Origin: Rhodoferax sp. GW822-FHT02A01
Lineage (GTDB): Bacteria; Pseudomonadota; Gammaproteobacteria; Burkholderiales; Burkholderiaceae_C
NCBI RefSeq assembly: GCF_038784515.1
Contig: NZ_CP152376.1
Location: 4,960,001-5,024,000 of the forward strand
Direction: 5' to 3'
DNA length: 64,000 nt
Shown here: positions 44,642 to 54,823 of the stretch, in pieces
Layout of the letters: every line of letters begins with the position of its first letter
Numbering within the stretch: position 1 is the first letter of the stretch
Program-made: the position numbers and the translations under genes
The notes under the pieces: generated by a model
Databases searched by the model: none
What the model was told of the DNA's origin: nothing
Seen by the model: only the letters and a program-made list of their open reading frames with translations

Positions 44642-46417
44642 ATGACCAAAGAACGCCCCAAAGCCAGCAATCCCAAATCCCTTTCCGGTCTTCTGCCGTT
44701 TCTCAGGCCCTACCGTGGCCGCATTGGCCTGGCTCTGGTGTTTCTGGTTCTGGCAGCCATGGCGACGCTGGCGTTTCCCCTGGCACTGCGCAGCCTGATC
44801 GACGGAGGCCTGGTACAGGCCAACAAGGGTGAACAGGTCATGGCTTTGCGGGAGCATTTCGCGGTGCTGTTCGCGGTCGCGGTGGCGCTGGGGTTGACGT
44901 CTGCTGCACGCTTTTACATGGTGAGCTGGCTGGGTGAACGGGTCACTGCGGATTTGCGCAATGCGGTGTACCGGCATGTGCTGCATCAAAGTCCCGAATT
45001 TTTTGAAACCACGCAGACCGGTGAAGTGCTCTCGCGCCTGTCGGCCGACACCACGCTGGTGCAGACCGTGGTGGGTTCCTCACTCAGCATGGGCCTGCGC
45101 AACCTCGTGATGGGAGTGGGCGCACTGGGCATCCTGATATGGACCAACCCGGTCGTCATGCTGCAAGTGGCGCTGGTGCTGGTGCTCATCGTGCTGCCCA
45201 GCCTGTGGTTCGGGCGCCGCGTGCGCAAGCTCTCCCGCGCCAGCCAGGACCGCGTGGCCGATTCCAGTGCCATTGCGGCTGAGGTGCTTAACGCCATTCC
45301 GGTGGTGCAAAGCTATACCGCCGAACACCGTGAATCCGACCGCTTCACCCAATCCACCGGCCAGGCATTTGACACCGCCCTGCGCCGCACACGTGCACGC
45401 TCGGTGCTGGTGGCCTTCATCATCATTGCCACTTCTGCAGCGCTGCTATGGGGCCTGTACCAGGGCACGCAGGCCGTGGTTGCCGGGCGTATCACCGCGG
45501 GGCATCTGGGTCAGACCGTGGTGTACGTGATCATTCTGGCGGGGGCATTTGCAGTGCTGGGCGAGGTGTACGGGGATTTGCTGCGGGCTGCGGGTGCCAC
45601 CGAACGCCTGATGGAATTGCTCCATACGCAATCGCCCGTGACCTCGCCAGCCAGTCCGACTGAGGCGCCCATGCCCGTCAGCGGCAGCGCCATTGCCTTT
45701 GAGGCACTGGGCTTTCACTACCCATCCAGGCCGGGTCAGGCGGCGTTGAGCGATTTTTCGCTGGTCATTCAACCGGGGCAGACCGTGGCCATCGTCGGTC
45801 CCAGCGGCGCGGGCAAGAGCACGGTGTTCCAGCTGCTGCTGCGCTTTTATGACCCGCAAAGCGGCCGCATTGTGCTCGACGGAGTCGATACCCGAAAGAT
45901 GTCGCTGCACGCCTTGCGCCAGCGTGTGGGCATTGTTCCGCAGGATGCTGTCATCTTCTCCACCACGGCCATGGAAAACATCCGCTACGGCAAACCGGGT
46001 GCCAGCGACGACGAGGTGCGGGCAGCAGCCAAGGCGGCCTTTGCCGACACCTTCATCGCCAACCTGCCGGAGGGATATGACACCTTTCTGGGTGAACGCG
46101 GCGTACGCCTTTCAGGGGGACAGCGCCAGCGCATCGCCATCGCGCGTGCCATGCTCAAGAACCCGCCTCTGCTGCTGCTGGACGAAGCCACCAGCGCGCT
46201 GGACGCGGAGAGTGAACGTGTCGTGCAGGAAGCACTGGAGTCCGCCATGCAAAACCGTACGACGCTGGTCATTGCGCACCGCCTGGCCACCGTGCAAAAG
46301 GCCGATCTGATTGTGGTGCTGGACCACGGTCGCCTGGTGGAGCAAGGCACCCATGCGCAACTGGTTGCGCTGGGCGGTGTATACGCTGGCTTGGCCGCCC
46401 TGCAATTCAACGCCTGA
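44642..46417 (+). CDS. ABC exporter with fused membrane and ATPase domains (MsbA-like)
   Basis: A 591-residue type IV exporter half-transporter. Six helices lie within about 30-310. The nucleotide-binding domain has Walker A GPSGAGKST at G386, the Q-loop VPQDAVIF, signature LSGGQRQRIAIARAM, Walker B LLLLDEATSALD and switch H in IAHRLATV. It acts as a homodimer and may flip lipid or export a hydrophobic compound. MsbA itself is usually next to lpxK, which is absent here, so this is more likely a paralogue. No ribosome binding site is evident before ATG 44642. Confidence 0.88.
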   Translation: MTKERPKASNPKSLSGLLPFLRPYRGRIGLALVFLVLAAMATLAFPLALRSLIDGGLVQANKGEQVMALREHFAVLFAVAVALGLTSAARFYMVSWLGERVTADLRNAVYRHVLHQSPEFFETTQTGEVLSRLSADTTLVQTVVGSSLSMGLRNLVMGVGALGILIWTNPVVMLQVALVLVLIVLPSLWFGRRVRKLSRASQDRVADSSAIAAEVLNAIPVVQSYTAEHRESDRFTQSTGQAFDTALRRTRARSVLVAFIIIATSAALLWGLYQGTQAVVAGRITAGHLGQTVVYVIILAGAFAVLGEVYGDLLRAAGATERLMELLHTQSPVTSPASPTEAPMPVSGSAIAFEALGFHYPSRPGQAALSDFSLVIQPGQTVAIVGPSGAGKSTVFQLLLRFYDPQSGRIVLDGVDTRKMSLHALRQRVGIVPQDAVIFSTTAMENIRYGKPGASDDEVRAAAKAAFADTFIANLPEGYDTFLGERGVRLSGGQRQRIAIARAMLKNPPLLLLDEATSALDAESERVVQEALESAMQNRTTLVIAHRLATVQKADLIVVLDHGRLVEQGTHAQLVALGGVYAGLAALQFNA

Positions 46418-46515
46418 GGCACCGGGCCCCGGTGGAAGGGGCTCTGCGCGCTTGAATTGGTGCCTCTGCGCTCGTACACTTGGCGGTGTAACCCTATCCA
46501 CTTCAGGAGCGCGCA

Positions 46516-46713
46516 ATGGATCCAGTCAAGGCAAAGTCCACGGTCCCGGTGCAGGCGACCGAAAGCAGCAAACCCAAGCAGTCCGCACAAAAGGACCGCA
46601 CTGAAGTGCAACCAGACGCCAATGCGGCGAAGAAGTCTGCCGACGCCCAGCCCAAACCCACCACCAACACGCGCGGCGAAAAGCTGGGGCAGCATCTGAA
46701 CGCGGTCGCCTGA
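46516..46713 (+). CDS. Small Lys/Gln/Thr-rich hypothetical protein
   Basis: A 65-residue frame with AGGAG 7 nt before ATG 46516. It is hydrophilic and disordered-looking (AKSTVPVQATESSKPKQSAQ, PKPTTNTRGEKLGQHL), with no helix long enough for a membrane. The good ribosome binding site and the next small gene 30 nt away favour a real gene, but low-complexity frames arise easily in GC-rich DNA. No family recognised. Confidence 0.45.
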   Translation: MDPVKAKSTVPVQATESSKPKQSAQKDRTEVQPDANAAKKSADAQPKPTTNTRGEKLGQHLNAVA

Positions 46714-46742
46714 GTTTCACACCCAAAACGGCAAAGCGCACC

Positions 46743-47147
46743 ATGGTCGCCATTACCGCCACCACCTACGCCACGCCTTCTGCCCAGGCGTGGCAGGGCC
46801 GTGCCAAGCTGGAACAGGCGCGCCGTGAAGCCGACGAGGCGGAGTCCGAAGCCAAGCAGTTGCGTACCGAGGCAGACCAGGCCGAGCAGGATGCACAAAA
46901 GAGCCAGGCCAAAGTGAACACTCTGAGTAACCAGTTGGCCCAGGCAGACAGCACTTACGCTTCGCAGTTGCGCAAGAAGGTCGCAGTGTCCGAATCCAAG
47001 AAGGTGCAGGACTTTCTGGCGCCAGTGGTCGCGGCCGCAGACAACAGTTTTTCCTTTCCCAGCAATCCGCTGCAGACGAGCAGCAACCCTTGGGCTTCGC
47101 TCAGCCAGAACCCGACAAGCGGCAGATTTGTCGATCAGACGGCCTGA
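46743..47147 (+). CDS. Coiled-coil hypothetical protein
   Basis: A 134-residue protein. Residues 18-75 form a heptad-rich coiled coil (KLEQARREADEAESEAKQLR, AEQDAQKSQAKVNTLSNQLA). A Ser/Asn/Pro-rich tail follows (FSFPSNPLQTSS). There is no signal peptide or membrane helix. It begins 30 nt after the small Lys-rich gene and ends about 125 nt before gdhA. The family is not recognised. The long uninterrupted coiled coil makes chance coding unlikely. Confidence 0.55.
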   Translation: MVAITATTYATPSAQAWQGRAKLEQARREADEAESEAKQLRTEADQAEQDAQKSQAKVNTLSNQLAQADSTYASQLRKKVAVSESKKVQDFLAPVVAAADNSFSFPSNPLQTSSNPWASLSQNPTSGRFVDQTA

Positions 47148-47273
47148 TGCGGCGCCACGTGCCCTCAGGCTAGGTCATAATTTTTTTGCATAGTTTGAGA
47201 TTATTCCGGCCTTAGACAGTTGGTCGGCAGGGGCATACAGTGCGGGCATCACAAGAGCACTCACTGGAGCAAC

Positions 47274-48602
47274 ATGAACGCAAACACCCCTAATCTGGCA
47301 CCCATCAATCAGATTCCCAATCCCTACGGTCACTCGCTGCCCTCCTATCTGCAGGCGGACAATCTGGGGCCTTGGGGCGTGTATCTGCAACAGGTGGATC
47401 GTGTCATCCCCTATCTGGGCCATCTGGCGCGCTGGGCCGAAACCCTCAAGCGCCCCAAGCGGGCCCTGATCGTGGACGTCCCCATTGAACTGGACAACGG
47501 AACCATCGCCCACTTCGAGGGCTACCGGGTCCAGCACAACACCTCGCGCGGCCCCGGCAAGGGTGGCGTGCGTTTTCACCAGGACGTCACGCTGTCTGAA
47601 GTCATGGCCCTATCCGCTTGGATGTCAGTCAAAAATGCTGCGGTCAATGTGCCCTACGGTGGCGCCAAGGGCGGCATCCGAGTCGATCCCAAGACGCTGT
47701 CGCGCGGTGAACTGGAGCGCATGACGCGCCGCTACACCAGCGAGATCGGCATCATCATCGGCCCCACCAAAGATATCCCGGCACCCGACGTCAATACCAA
47801 TGAACAGATCATGGCCTGGATGATGGATACCTACTCCATGAACGAAGGCGCCACGGCCACCGGCGTGGTGACGGGCAAGCCGATTGATCTCGGCGGTTCC
47901 CTGGGTCGTAGGGAGGCCACGGGTCGAGGCGTCTATACCGTGGGTGCAGAGGCAGCACACCACCTGGGCATGGATATCTCCAAGGCCCGCGTTGCCGTGC
48001 AAGGTTTTGGCAATGTGGGTGGCATCGCAGGCAAGTTGTTTGCCCAGGCAGGCGCTCGCATCGTCGCAGTGCAGGACCATGGCGGAACCATCTACCGTGA
48101 GGCGGGGCTGGACGTTCCGGCATTGCTGGCCCATGTGGCCACGCAAGGTAGCGTAGCCGGGTTCGCACAGGCAGAATCCATTGAACCCGATACATTTTGG
48201 GACGTAGACTGCGACATCCTGATTCCCGCGGCCTTGGAGCAGCAGATCACCAGCAAGAATGCCGGGCGCATCAAGGCGCGCATGGTCATTGAAGGGGCCA
48301 ATGGTCCTACCACGCCCGAGGCAGATGACATCCTGCATGAACGCAATATCCTGGTGCTGCCCGATGTGATTGCCAACGCAGGTGGCGTGACGGTAAGCTA
48401 CTTTGAATGGGTGCAGGACTTTTCCAGCTTCTTCTGGACCGAAGACGAGATCAACGCCCGTCTGGTGCGCATCATGAAGGAAGCCTTTGCCGGCGTCTGG
48501 CATGTGGCGCAGGAGAAGAAGGTCAGCTTGCGCACCGCCACCTTCATTGTGGCCTGCACACGCATGTTGCGTGCGCGTGAGCTGCGCGGCCTGTATCCCT
48601 GA
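47274..48602 (+). CDS. Glutamate dehydrogenase (Glu/Leu/Phe/Val family, RocG/GudB type)
   Basis: A 442-residue enzyme; ATG 47274 follows GGAGC. It has [20 protein letters not shown] and the catalytic-Lys segment [13 protein letters not shown], the substrate-side [20 protein letters not shown], and a Rossmann motif VQGFGNVGG near residues 244-252. It interconverts glutamate and 2-oxoglutarate plus ammonia. The hexameric NAD-type is most likely given the RocG/GudB-like sequence, so it serves glutamate catabolism. It fits with the amino-acid importer at 28.8-33.7 kb. A GC-rich hairpin (48607-48622, GGCCCG/CGGGCC) follows the stop. Confidence 0.93.
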   Translation: MNANTPNLAPINQIPNPYGHSLPSYLQADNLGPWGVYLQQVDRVIPYLGHLARWAETLKRPKRALIVDVPIELDNGTIAHFEGYRVQHNTSRGPGKGGVRFHQDVTLSEVMALSAWMSVKNAAVNVPYGGAKGGIRVDPKTLSRGELERMTRRYTSEIGIIIGPTKDIPAPDVNTNEQIMAWMMDTYSMNEGATATGVVTGKPIDLGGSLGRREATGRGVYTVGAEAAHHLGMDISKARVAVQGFGNVGGIAGKLFAQAGARIVAVQDHGGTIYREAGLDVPALLAHVATQGSVAGFAQAESIEPDTFWDVDCDILIPAALEQQITSKNAGRIKARMVIEGANGPTTPEADDILHERNILVLPDVIANAGGVTVSYFEWVQDFSSFFWTEDEINARLVRIMKEAFAGVWHVAQEKKVSLRTATFIVACTRMLRARELRGLYP

Positions 48603-48643
48603 TCCCGGCCCGGGGGCGGGCCAGCCGGTCTGCCCTGCCCGGC

Positions 48644-49093
48644 TTACTGCAGCGTCTCTTTGACCGCAGGTGACAGGAGCATGGGGAGCACGTCTATGCC
48701 CTCGTCCAGCAAGGCGCGCGCCTCGTCCAGCGTGGTCTTGCCGCGAATGGCACGCTCTTCCTTTTCGCCATAGTGCATCTTGCGTGCTTCCTCGGCAAAC
48801 TGGTCACCCACATCCTGCGTTTGAGCGATGAGTTTGCGGGACAGCTCCAGCCAGGCTTCCATCAGCGCCTGATTCGGCTGGGCGCCATTCACCATCTCCA
48901 CCTCGGTGGTCTTTTCCAGGCGCTGGGTCGAAAGGTTCAGTCGCGGCGCGCTCAGCTTCTTTTGCACCGATGCGTCGCCACACAAGGGACATTGCACCAT
49001 GCCGCGCTGGGATTGGGACAGATAGTCGTCCTCGGACGCGAACCAACCTTCAAAGGTATGGCCGTGTGAGCATTGCAGATCCAGAACTTTCAT
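48644..49093 (-). CDS. DUF1178 family protein
   Basis: A 149-residue protein. The N-terminal part has likely zinc ligands C8 (QCSHGH) and C35 and C38 (VQCPLCGD). A helical part follows (QALMEAWLELSRKLI, ARKMHYGEKEERAIRGKT). This is the standard DUF1178 form, common in proteobacteria and of unknown function; the first half looks like a small nucleic-acid-type zinc finger. In many betaproteobacteria it follows nuoN and a Nudix gene, as here, which suggests a conserved neighbourhood rather than a complex I role. Confidence 0.88.
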   Translation of the reverse strand: MKVLDLQCSHGHTFEGWFASEDDYLSQSQRGMVQCPLCGDASVQKKLSAPRLNLSTQRLEKTTEVEMVNGAQPNQALMEAWLELSRKLIAQTQDVGDQFAEEARKMHYGEKEERAIRGKTTLDEARALLDEGIDVLPMLLSPAVKETLQ

Positions 49094-49115
49094 GCGGGTA
49101 TTTTCACCTATGGGC

Positions 49116-49715
49116 TCAACCCTGTGTCGGCTGCCAGTCCAATGTCCAGCCGCCGGAAAGCACATTCTGCAACCACAGAGCCGCGGCCAGGGTCTTGGCA
49201 TCAGTGACCTGACCTTGCATGCACCATTGCAGCAGCTCGGCAGGCGTGGCAGTGAACACGTCCAGAAACTCTCCTGCATCCAGATGCTGCGCGCCTGCAA
49301 CCAGTCCGCGCGCAAACCAGACATCAATGAATTCCGACGAATAGGCGATCGCCGGATGCAGCACGCCGGCGCGGGCCCATTCGGTGGCGGTATAACCAGT
49401 CTCTTCCAGCAATTCACGCTGGGCACACGCAGCACTCGCCTCCCCCGGGTCCAGCTTGCCTGCCGGGAACTCGATCATGGTCTGGCCAAGGGGATAGCGG
49501 AACTGACGCTCTAGCACCACTTTCCAAGTGCCATCTGCATCTTGCAAAAGAGGTACCACCATCACCGCGCCGGGATGCACGACGTATTCACGGGTGGCCA
49601 CTGCACCGTCCGGCAAAAACACCTCATCCCGGAATGCATGCAGAAAGCTGCCCTTGAACAGCTCTTGTGACGACTTTCTGGTTTCCACCAGATGCTTGTA
49701 TTCAGGCTTGCTCAA
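49116..49715 (-). CDS. nudF: Nudix hydrolase (ADP-ribose pyrophosphatase type)
   Basis: A 199-residue enzyme. The Nudix box is at residues 86-108: GKLDPGE, then REL and LEETGY, with all metal-binding acids present. The upstream segment REYVVHPGAVMVVPLL and the C-terminal ALWLQN follow NudF-type ADP-ribose pyrophosphatases. It cleaves ADP-ribose to AMP and ribose 5-phosphate. The start is TTG 49715, supported by AGGGGA 5 nt upstream and the lack of a better start. It lies 22 nt before DUF1178, and the nuo terminator separates it from nuoN. Confidence 0.88.
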   Translation of the reverse strand: MSKPEYKHLVETRKSSQELFKGSFLHAFRDEVFLPDGAVATREYVVHPGAVMVVPLLQDADGTWKVVLERQFRYPLGQTMIEFPAGKLDPGEASAACAQRELLEETGYTATEWARAGVLHPAIAYSSEFIDVWFARGLVAGAQHLDAGEFLDVFTATPAELLQWCMQGQVTDAKTLAAALWLQNVLSGGWTLDWQPTQG

Positions 49716-49740
49716 TCAATTCCCCTATTGCCAATGAAAA

Positions 49741-49765
49741 CGGGCTGCATATTGACTGCAGCCCG
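49741..49765 (-). terminator. Rho-independent terminator of the nuo operon
   Basis: Reading minus, CGGGCTGCA pairs perfectly with TGCAGCCCG around a 7-nt loop, followed at once by TTTTCATT. It lies 27 nt after the nuoN stop and 26 nt before the nudF start. A 9-bp GC stem with a U-run is a textbook intrinsic terminator, so nudF needs its own promoter or readthrough. Confidence 0.88.
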
Positions 49766-49791
49766 CTTAGGTAAAAGAACAGAAACCGGAC

Positions 49792-51279
49792 TCAGGTTCC
49801 CAGCATCTGCAGCACTGACTTGGCACACAGGGCCATCAAGCCACCAGGCAACAGACCCAGAACAACAATCAGGACACCATTGAGGCACAAGACCACGCGC
49901 ACATCTGCACCCGCAACCACCGTGCTGGCGGTAATGGGGGCATCAAAGTACATGACCTTGACGAGTCGCAGGTAGTAGAAGGCGCCGATCAGCGACATCA
50001 GAACCGAGAACACGGCCAAGTACAGGTACAGAGAACTGCCTGTTGCAATCAGCGCCTGCAGCACCGACAGTTTGGCGTAGAAACCTGCCAGAGGCGGAAT
50101 ACCTGCCAGTGAGAACATCGCCACGGCCATGATGCCGGCATACAGCGGACTGCGCTGGTTCAGACCGGCGAAGTCTGCAATCTCTTCGCTCTCAAATCCT
50201 TCGCGCGACAGCAGCAGCAACACGCCGAAGCTGGCCAAAGTCGTCAGCACATAGGTGATGACATAGAACATGGACGAGCTGTAGGCGTTTGCCGCCAACT
50301 CGGTCTTGCCGTTGGCAACACCAGCAATGAAGCCCAGCAACACAAAGCCCATTTGCGAAATGGTGGAGAAAGCCAACATCCGCTTGACGTTGGTCTGCAT
50401 GATGGCGGCCAGATTTCCCAGCAGCAACGAACCGATCGCCAGAACCATCAGCATCTGCTGCCAGTCCACTGCCAGCGGCAGCATACCTTCCACCAGCAGG
50501 CGAATGGTCATGCCGAACGCCGCCAGCTTGGGGGCGCCGCCAATCATCAGGGTAACGGCTGTGGGAGCACCCTGGTAAACGTCGGGAATCCACATATGGA
50601 AGGGAACCACGCCGAGCTTGAACGCCAGACCCGCCACAATGAACACCACACCGAAGACCAGCACCTGGTGGGTAACATGACCGGAAGCGATTGCCTTGAA
50701 CACCGCAGTGATATCCAGCGAGCCAGTAGCTCCATACAGCATGGACATGCCATACAGAAGGAAACCGGAGGCCATGGCACCGAGCACAAAATACTTGATC
50801 GCAGCTTCTGTAGCCACCACATGGTCACGACGCAATGCGACCAGCGCGTAGCTCGACAGCGTCAGCAGCTCCAATCCCAGGTAGATCACCAGGAAGTTGT
50901 TGCCGGAAATCATGACGAACATGCCCAGCAGCGAAAACAGGCTGAGTGTGAACAACTCTCCACCGCGCAGCATGTCACGCTGACCGGCATAGGGACGACC
51001 ATAGACCAAGGTGACCATGACCGCAACCGTGGCAAAACACTTGAGCCAGTTTCCCATGGAGTCACTGACCACCATGTTGCCAAACGCATAGACCGTCTCA
51101 CCGCTGGAGGCAGTCGTCAATTCCAGATAGGCGACCACGGCCAGCGTCAGAAGGGTCAGAACGTAGGTTGCACCACGCAACGGCGTCTTGACGCCCAGGT
51201 CAAATATGGCGATGAAGCACGCCATCAAAAACAAAACAAGCTCGGGCAGAACCGCGATCAAACTGATGTTGTCAATCAT
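49792..51279 (-). CDS. nuoN: NADH-quinone oxidoreductase subunit N
   Basis: A 495-residue antiporter-like subunit with about 14 helices. It shows [40 protein letters not shown] and [20 protein letters not shown], the conserved helices 5-8 with the charged residues (E in GLELL, K in IKYF) for proton transfer. It is one of the three proton-pumping antiporter-like subunits in the membrane arm. It is the last gene of the operon, 24 nt after nuoM. Confidence 0.97.
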   Translation of the reverse strand: MIDNISLIAVLPELVLFLMACFIAIFDLGVKTPLRGATYVLTLLTLAVVAYLELTTASSGETVYAFGNMVVSDSMGNWLKCFATVAVMVTLVYGRPYAGQRDMLRGGELFTLSLFSLLGMFVMISGNNFLVIYLGLELLTLSSYALVALRRDHVVATEAAIKYFVLGAMASGFLLYGMSMLYGATGSLDITAVFKAIASGHVTHQVLVFGVVFIVAGLAFKLGVVPFHMWIPDVYQGAPTAVTLMIGGAPKLAAFGMTIRLLVEGMLPLAVDWQQMLMVLAIGSLLLGNLAAIMQTNVKRMLAFSTISQMGFVLLGFIAGVANGKTELAANAYSSSMFYVITYVLTTLASFGVLLLLSREGFESEEIADFAGLNQRSPLYAGIMAVAMFSLAGIPPLAGFYAKLSVLQALIATGSSLYLYLAVFSVLMSLIGAFYYLRLVKVMYFDAPITASTVVAGADVRVVLCLNGVLIVVLGLLPGGLMALCAKSVLQMLGT

Positions 51280-51303
51280 CTTGTATCTCTCAATTCAGTG
51301 TGA

Positions 51304-52788
51304 TCAATTCAAAATGGGCAATTTGGAAACCGCAATCTGCTTGAGCAGTTGCGCAACCGATGCATCCATCACGTCGGTGAAGGGTTTGGGATAAATACCC
51401 ATGTACAGCACTGCTGCGGCCAGCAAAGCCAACATCAGGAACTCGCGTGCATTGATATCCAGCAGGTCACGTACATGGTCGTTGCCAATGGCACCCAGGT
51501 ACACACGCTTGAACATCCACAGCGTATAGGCTGCACCAAAAATCAGTGCGCTGGCTGCAACAAAGCCGATCCAGAAGTTGAACTTCACCGCCCCCAAGAT
51601 CACCATCCACTCACCCACGAAACCAGCGGTTCCCGGCAAGCCGCAATTGGCCATGGAGAACAGCAACGCAAAAGCGGCAAACTTGGGCATGGTGTTAACC
51701 ACGCCACCGTAGGCTGCAATCTCACGGGAGTGCACGCGGTCGTACAAGACGCCGATCGAAAGGAACATGGCACCCGACACAAAGCCATGCGCAATCATCT
51801 GAACAATGCCACCGGAAATGCCGAGATCGTTGAAGATGAAGAAGCCCAAGGTCACGAAACCCATGTGTGCCACGGAAGAGTAAGCCACCAGCTTCTTCAT
51901 GTCCTGCTGGACCATTGCCACCAACCCCACATAGACCACAGCAATCAGCGACAACGTGATCATGAAGCCAGCCCACTCATGGGCAGCGTCCGGAGCGATG
52001 GGCAGGGAAAAGCGCAGGAAACCATAGGCACCCAGCTTCAGCATGATGGCGGCCAGAACGGCAGAACCACCGGTAGGCGCTTCCACGTGCACATCGGGCA
52101 ACCAGGTGTGCACCGGCCACATCGGCACCTTGACAGCAAAGGCTGCAAAGAAGGCAAAGAAGATGAATGTCTGTGCCGTGCGTCCCAGCGGCAAAGCGTA
52201 CCAAACCGACAGATCAAAGCTGCCACCCGACTGGGTGTACAGATAAATCAGGGCGATCAGCAGCAGCAAGGAACCCATCAAGGTGTAGAGGAAGAACTTG
52301 AACGCTGCGTAGATCTTGTTCGGACCGCCCCAGATACCGATGATCAGGTACATCGGGATCAGCGTCGCTTCGAAGAACACATAGAACAGCATGCCGTCCA
52401 GTGCGCAAAACACGCCAATCATTAATCCACTCAGGATCAGGAAGGCCCCCATGTACTGGTTGACACGGGAGGTAATCACTTCCCAGCCCGCAATCACCAC
52501 GACGACGTTGATGAAGGCGGTCAGCAACACGAACCAGAAGGAAATGCCGTCCAGGCCCAGGTGGTAGCTGACATTGAAACGCTCAATCCAGGGCGTGTTT
52601 TCCACAAACTGCATGGCCGCAGAGTGGTTGTCGAATTGCCCATACAAGGGCAAGGTCACCAGCAGGCTGACCACTGCGCCAATCAGCGCCACCCAACGTA
52701 CGGTTTTTGCCTGGTCATCACGCCCCAGGGCCAGAAGAACAACACCAAACGCGATAGGCGTCCAGATCGCAAGGCTCAACAATCCCAT
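51304..52788 (-). CDS. nuoM: NADH-quinone oxidoreductase subunit M
   Basis: A 494-residue antiporter-like subunit. Recognisable parts are FYVFFEATLIPMYLIIGIWG with the key Glu of helix 5, AAFKFFLYTLMGSLLLLIAL with the channel Lys, PMWPVHTWLPDVHVEAPTGG and VQQDMKKLVAYSSVAHMGFV. It pumps protons in the membrane arm between NuoL and NuoN. Length and all charged channel residues look normal. It is 12 nt downstream of nuoL. Confidence 0.97.
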   Translation of the reverse strand: MGLLSLAIWTPIAFGVVLLALGRDDQAKTVRWVALIGAVVSLLVTLPLYGQFDNHSAAMQFVENTPWIERFNVSYHLGLDGISFWFVLLTAFINVVVVIAGWEVITSRVNQYMGAFLILSGLMIGVFCALDGMLFYVFFEATLIPMYLIIGIWGGPNKIYAAFKFFLYTLMGSLLLLIALIYLYTQSGGSFDLSVWYALPLGRTAQTFIFFAFFAAFAVKVPMWPVHTWLPDVHVEAPTGGSAVLAAIMLKLGAYGFLRFSLPIAPDAAHEWAGFMITLSLIAVVYVGLVAMVQQDMKKLVAYSSVAHMGFVTLGFFIFNDLGISGGIVQMIAHGFVSGAMFLSIGVLYDRVHSREIAAYGGVVNTMPKFAAFALLFSMANCGLPGTAGFVGEWMVILGAVKFNFWIGFVAASALIFGAAYTLWMFKRVYLGAIGNDHVRDLLDINAREFLMLALLAAAVLYMGIYPKPFTDVMDASVAQLLKQIAVSKLPILN

Positions 52789-52800
52789 TTTTTCTTTCTC

Positions 52801-54819
52801 CTACTTGAGCCAAACGAAATACGTCATCAGGACAAAGATGCCCAGAATCATGGCCAGCGCGTAGTGGTACAGATAGCCGGTCTGGATTCTGCGAATACCT
52901 CCCGACACCCATCCCACCAGCTTCCAGGAACCGTTGACCACGGCACCATCAATCAGCATCTGATCGCCGCCCTTCCACAGACCGGTACCCAGGCCGCGCG
53001 CACCGCGTGCCAGCACATTTTCATTGAACCAGTCCATGTAGTACTTGTTTTCCAGCAGGGTGTAGATAGGCGACACGGCGCGCTTGATGGCAGCGGGCAG
53101 TGCTGGGTTCACCATATACATGTAATAGGACAAGGCCACACCCGCCAGCGCCAGCCACAAAGGTGCACTGGTCAGCGCGTGCAGGGCCATGGCAACGGGG
53201 CCGTGGAATGCATGGGCCAGCTCTTCCATACCAGGATGCTTCTCGGCATCGATGAATATCGCGCCCTTGAAGAAATCGCCAAACAGCATGGGGTCAATGG
53301 TCAGGAAACCAATGATGACCGAGGGAATAGCCAGCAAGACCAGAGGTACCCACACCACCCAGGGCGACTCATGCGGATGGTGATCGCCATGGTGACCATG
53401 GTCGTCATGGCCATGGTGGTGTGCGTCCGGATTCTGGTCAAAGCGCTCTTTTCCATGGAACACCAGGAAATACATGCGGAAGGAGTAGAACGCCGTGACG
53501 AATACACCAGCCAATACGGCGAAGGATGCAAAGCCTGCGCCCGGCAGATGGCTCTCGGATACCACCTCAATGATGCTGTCCTTGGAATAGAAACCTGCGA
53601 AGAACGGCGTACCGATCAACGCCAACGAACCCAGCAAGGAGGTTATCCAGGTGATGGGCATGTACTTGCGCAGACCACCCATCCAGCGGATGTCCTGGTT
53701 GTGGTGGCAGCCCATGATGACCGAACCAGCACCAAGAAACAGCAGCGCCTTGAAAAACGCGTGCGTCATCAGGTGGAACACGGCGACCGAGTAGGCCGAT
53801 GCGCCCAGAGCCACCGTCATGTAGCCCAGTTGCGACAGCGTGGAATACGCTACCACGCGCTTGATGTCGTTCTGGATGATGCCCAGGAAGCCCATGAACA
53901 AGGCAGTGATGGAGCCGATCACCATGATGAAATTCAGCGCCGTGTCGCTCAGCTCAAACAGTGGCGACATACGTGCCACCATGAAGATGCCGGCGGTCAC
54001 CATGGTTGCCGCGTGGATCAACGCGGAGATGGGTGTAGGGCCTTCCATGGAGTCGGGCAGCCACACGTGCAACGGGAACTGGGCCGACTTGCCCATGGCG
54101 CCGATGAACAGGCAGATGCAAGTCACGGTGATCAGCATCCAGTCCGTACCCGGAAAGGTCAGTTTGGCCAGTTCTTCGGACTTGCTGAATACTTCGGTGT
54201 AGTTCAGGGTGCCGGCAAAGGCAACGATCAACCCGATGCCCAGAATGAAGCCAAAGTCACCCACGCGGTTCACCAGGAAAGCCTTCATGTTGGCGAAGAT
54301 GGCCGTGGGCTTGTTGAACCAGAAACCGATCAGCAGGTACGACACCAGACCCACCGCTTCCCAACCGAAGAACAGTTGCAGCAGGTTGTTGCTCATCACC
54401 AGCATCAACATGGAGAAGGTGAACAAGGAGATGTAGGCGAAGAAGCGGTTGTAGCCCTCGTCCTCATGCATGTAACCGATGGTGTAGAGGTGGACCATCA
54501 GGGACACAAAGGTCACCACACACATCATCATGGCGGTCAGGCCATCCACCAGGAAGCCAACTTCCATCTTGAGACCACCGACGGACATCCAGGTGTACAG
54601 GGTCTCATTGAAATGGGCACCGTCTTGCACCACGCTCATCAGCGTCATGGCAGACAGTACAAAGGCAATCAACACGCCCAAAATGGTGAGCGTGTGGCTG
54701 CCAGCGCGCCCGATACGATTGCCACCGAACTTGGTACCCAGCACACCGGCCAGCACCGAGCCCGCCAATGGCGCCAAGGGAACCCAGATCAGGGTAGAAG
54801 CAGAAAGGGTTTGACTCAT
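52801..54819 (-). CDS. nuoL: NADH-quinone oxidoreductase subunit L
   Basis: A 672-residue distal membrane-arm subunit; ATG 54819 is preferred to the upstream in-frame ATG because relatives begin at this point. It has FFGWEAVGLVSYLLIGFW, FPLHVWLPDSMEGPTPISAL and IKRVVAYSTLSQLGYM, and the long C-terminal lateral helix ends the protein. A His-rich loop (HHHGHDDHGHHGDHHPHE, about residues 462-479) could bind metal and is a little unusual. It begins 4 nt after the nuoK stop. Confidence 0.97.
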   Translation of the reverse strand: MSQTLSASTLIWVPLAPLAGSVLAGVLGTKFGGNRIGRAGSHTLTILGVLIAFVLSAMTLMSVVQDGAHFNETLYTWMSVGGLKMEVGFLVDGLTAMMMCVVTFVSLMVHLYTIGYMHEDEGYNRFFAYISLFTFSMLMLVMSNNLLQLFFGWEAVGLVSYLLIGFWFNKPTAIFANMKAFLVNRVGDFGFILGIGLIVAFAGTLNYTEVFSKSEELAKLTFPGTDWMLITVTCICLFIGAMGKSAQFPLHVWLPDSMEGPTPISALIHAATMVTAGIFMVARMSPLFELSDTALNFIMVIGSITALFMGFLGIIQNDIKRVVAYSTLSQLGYMTVALGASAYSVAVFHLMTHAFFKALLFLGAGSVIMGCHHNQDIRWMGGLRKYMPITWITSLLGSLALIGTPFFAGFYSKDSIIEVVSESHLPGAGFASFAVLAGVFVTAFYSFRMYFLVFHGKERFDQNPDAHHHGHDDHGHHGDHHPHESPWVVWVPLVLLAIPSVIIGFLTIDPMLFGDFFKGAIFIDAEKHPGMEELAHAFHGPVAMALHALTSAPLWLALAGVALSYYMYMVNPALPAAIKRAVSPIYTLLENKYYMDWFNENVLARGARGLGTGLWKGGDQMLIDGAVVNGSWKLVGWVSGGIRRIQTGYLYHYALAMILGIFVLMTYFVWLK

Positions 54820-54823
54820 CTTA

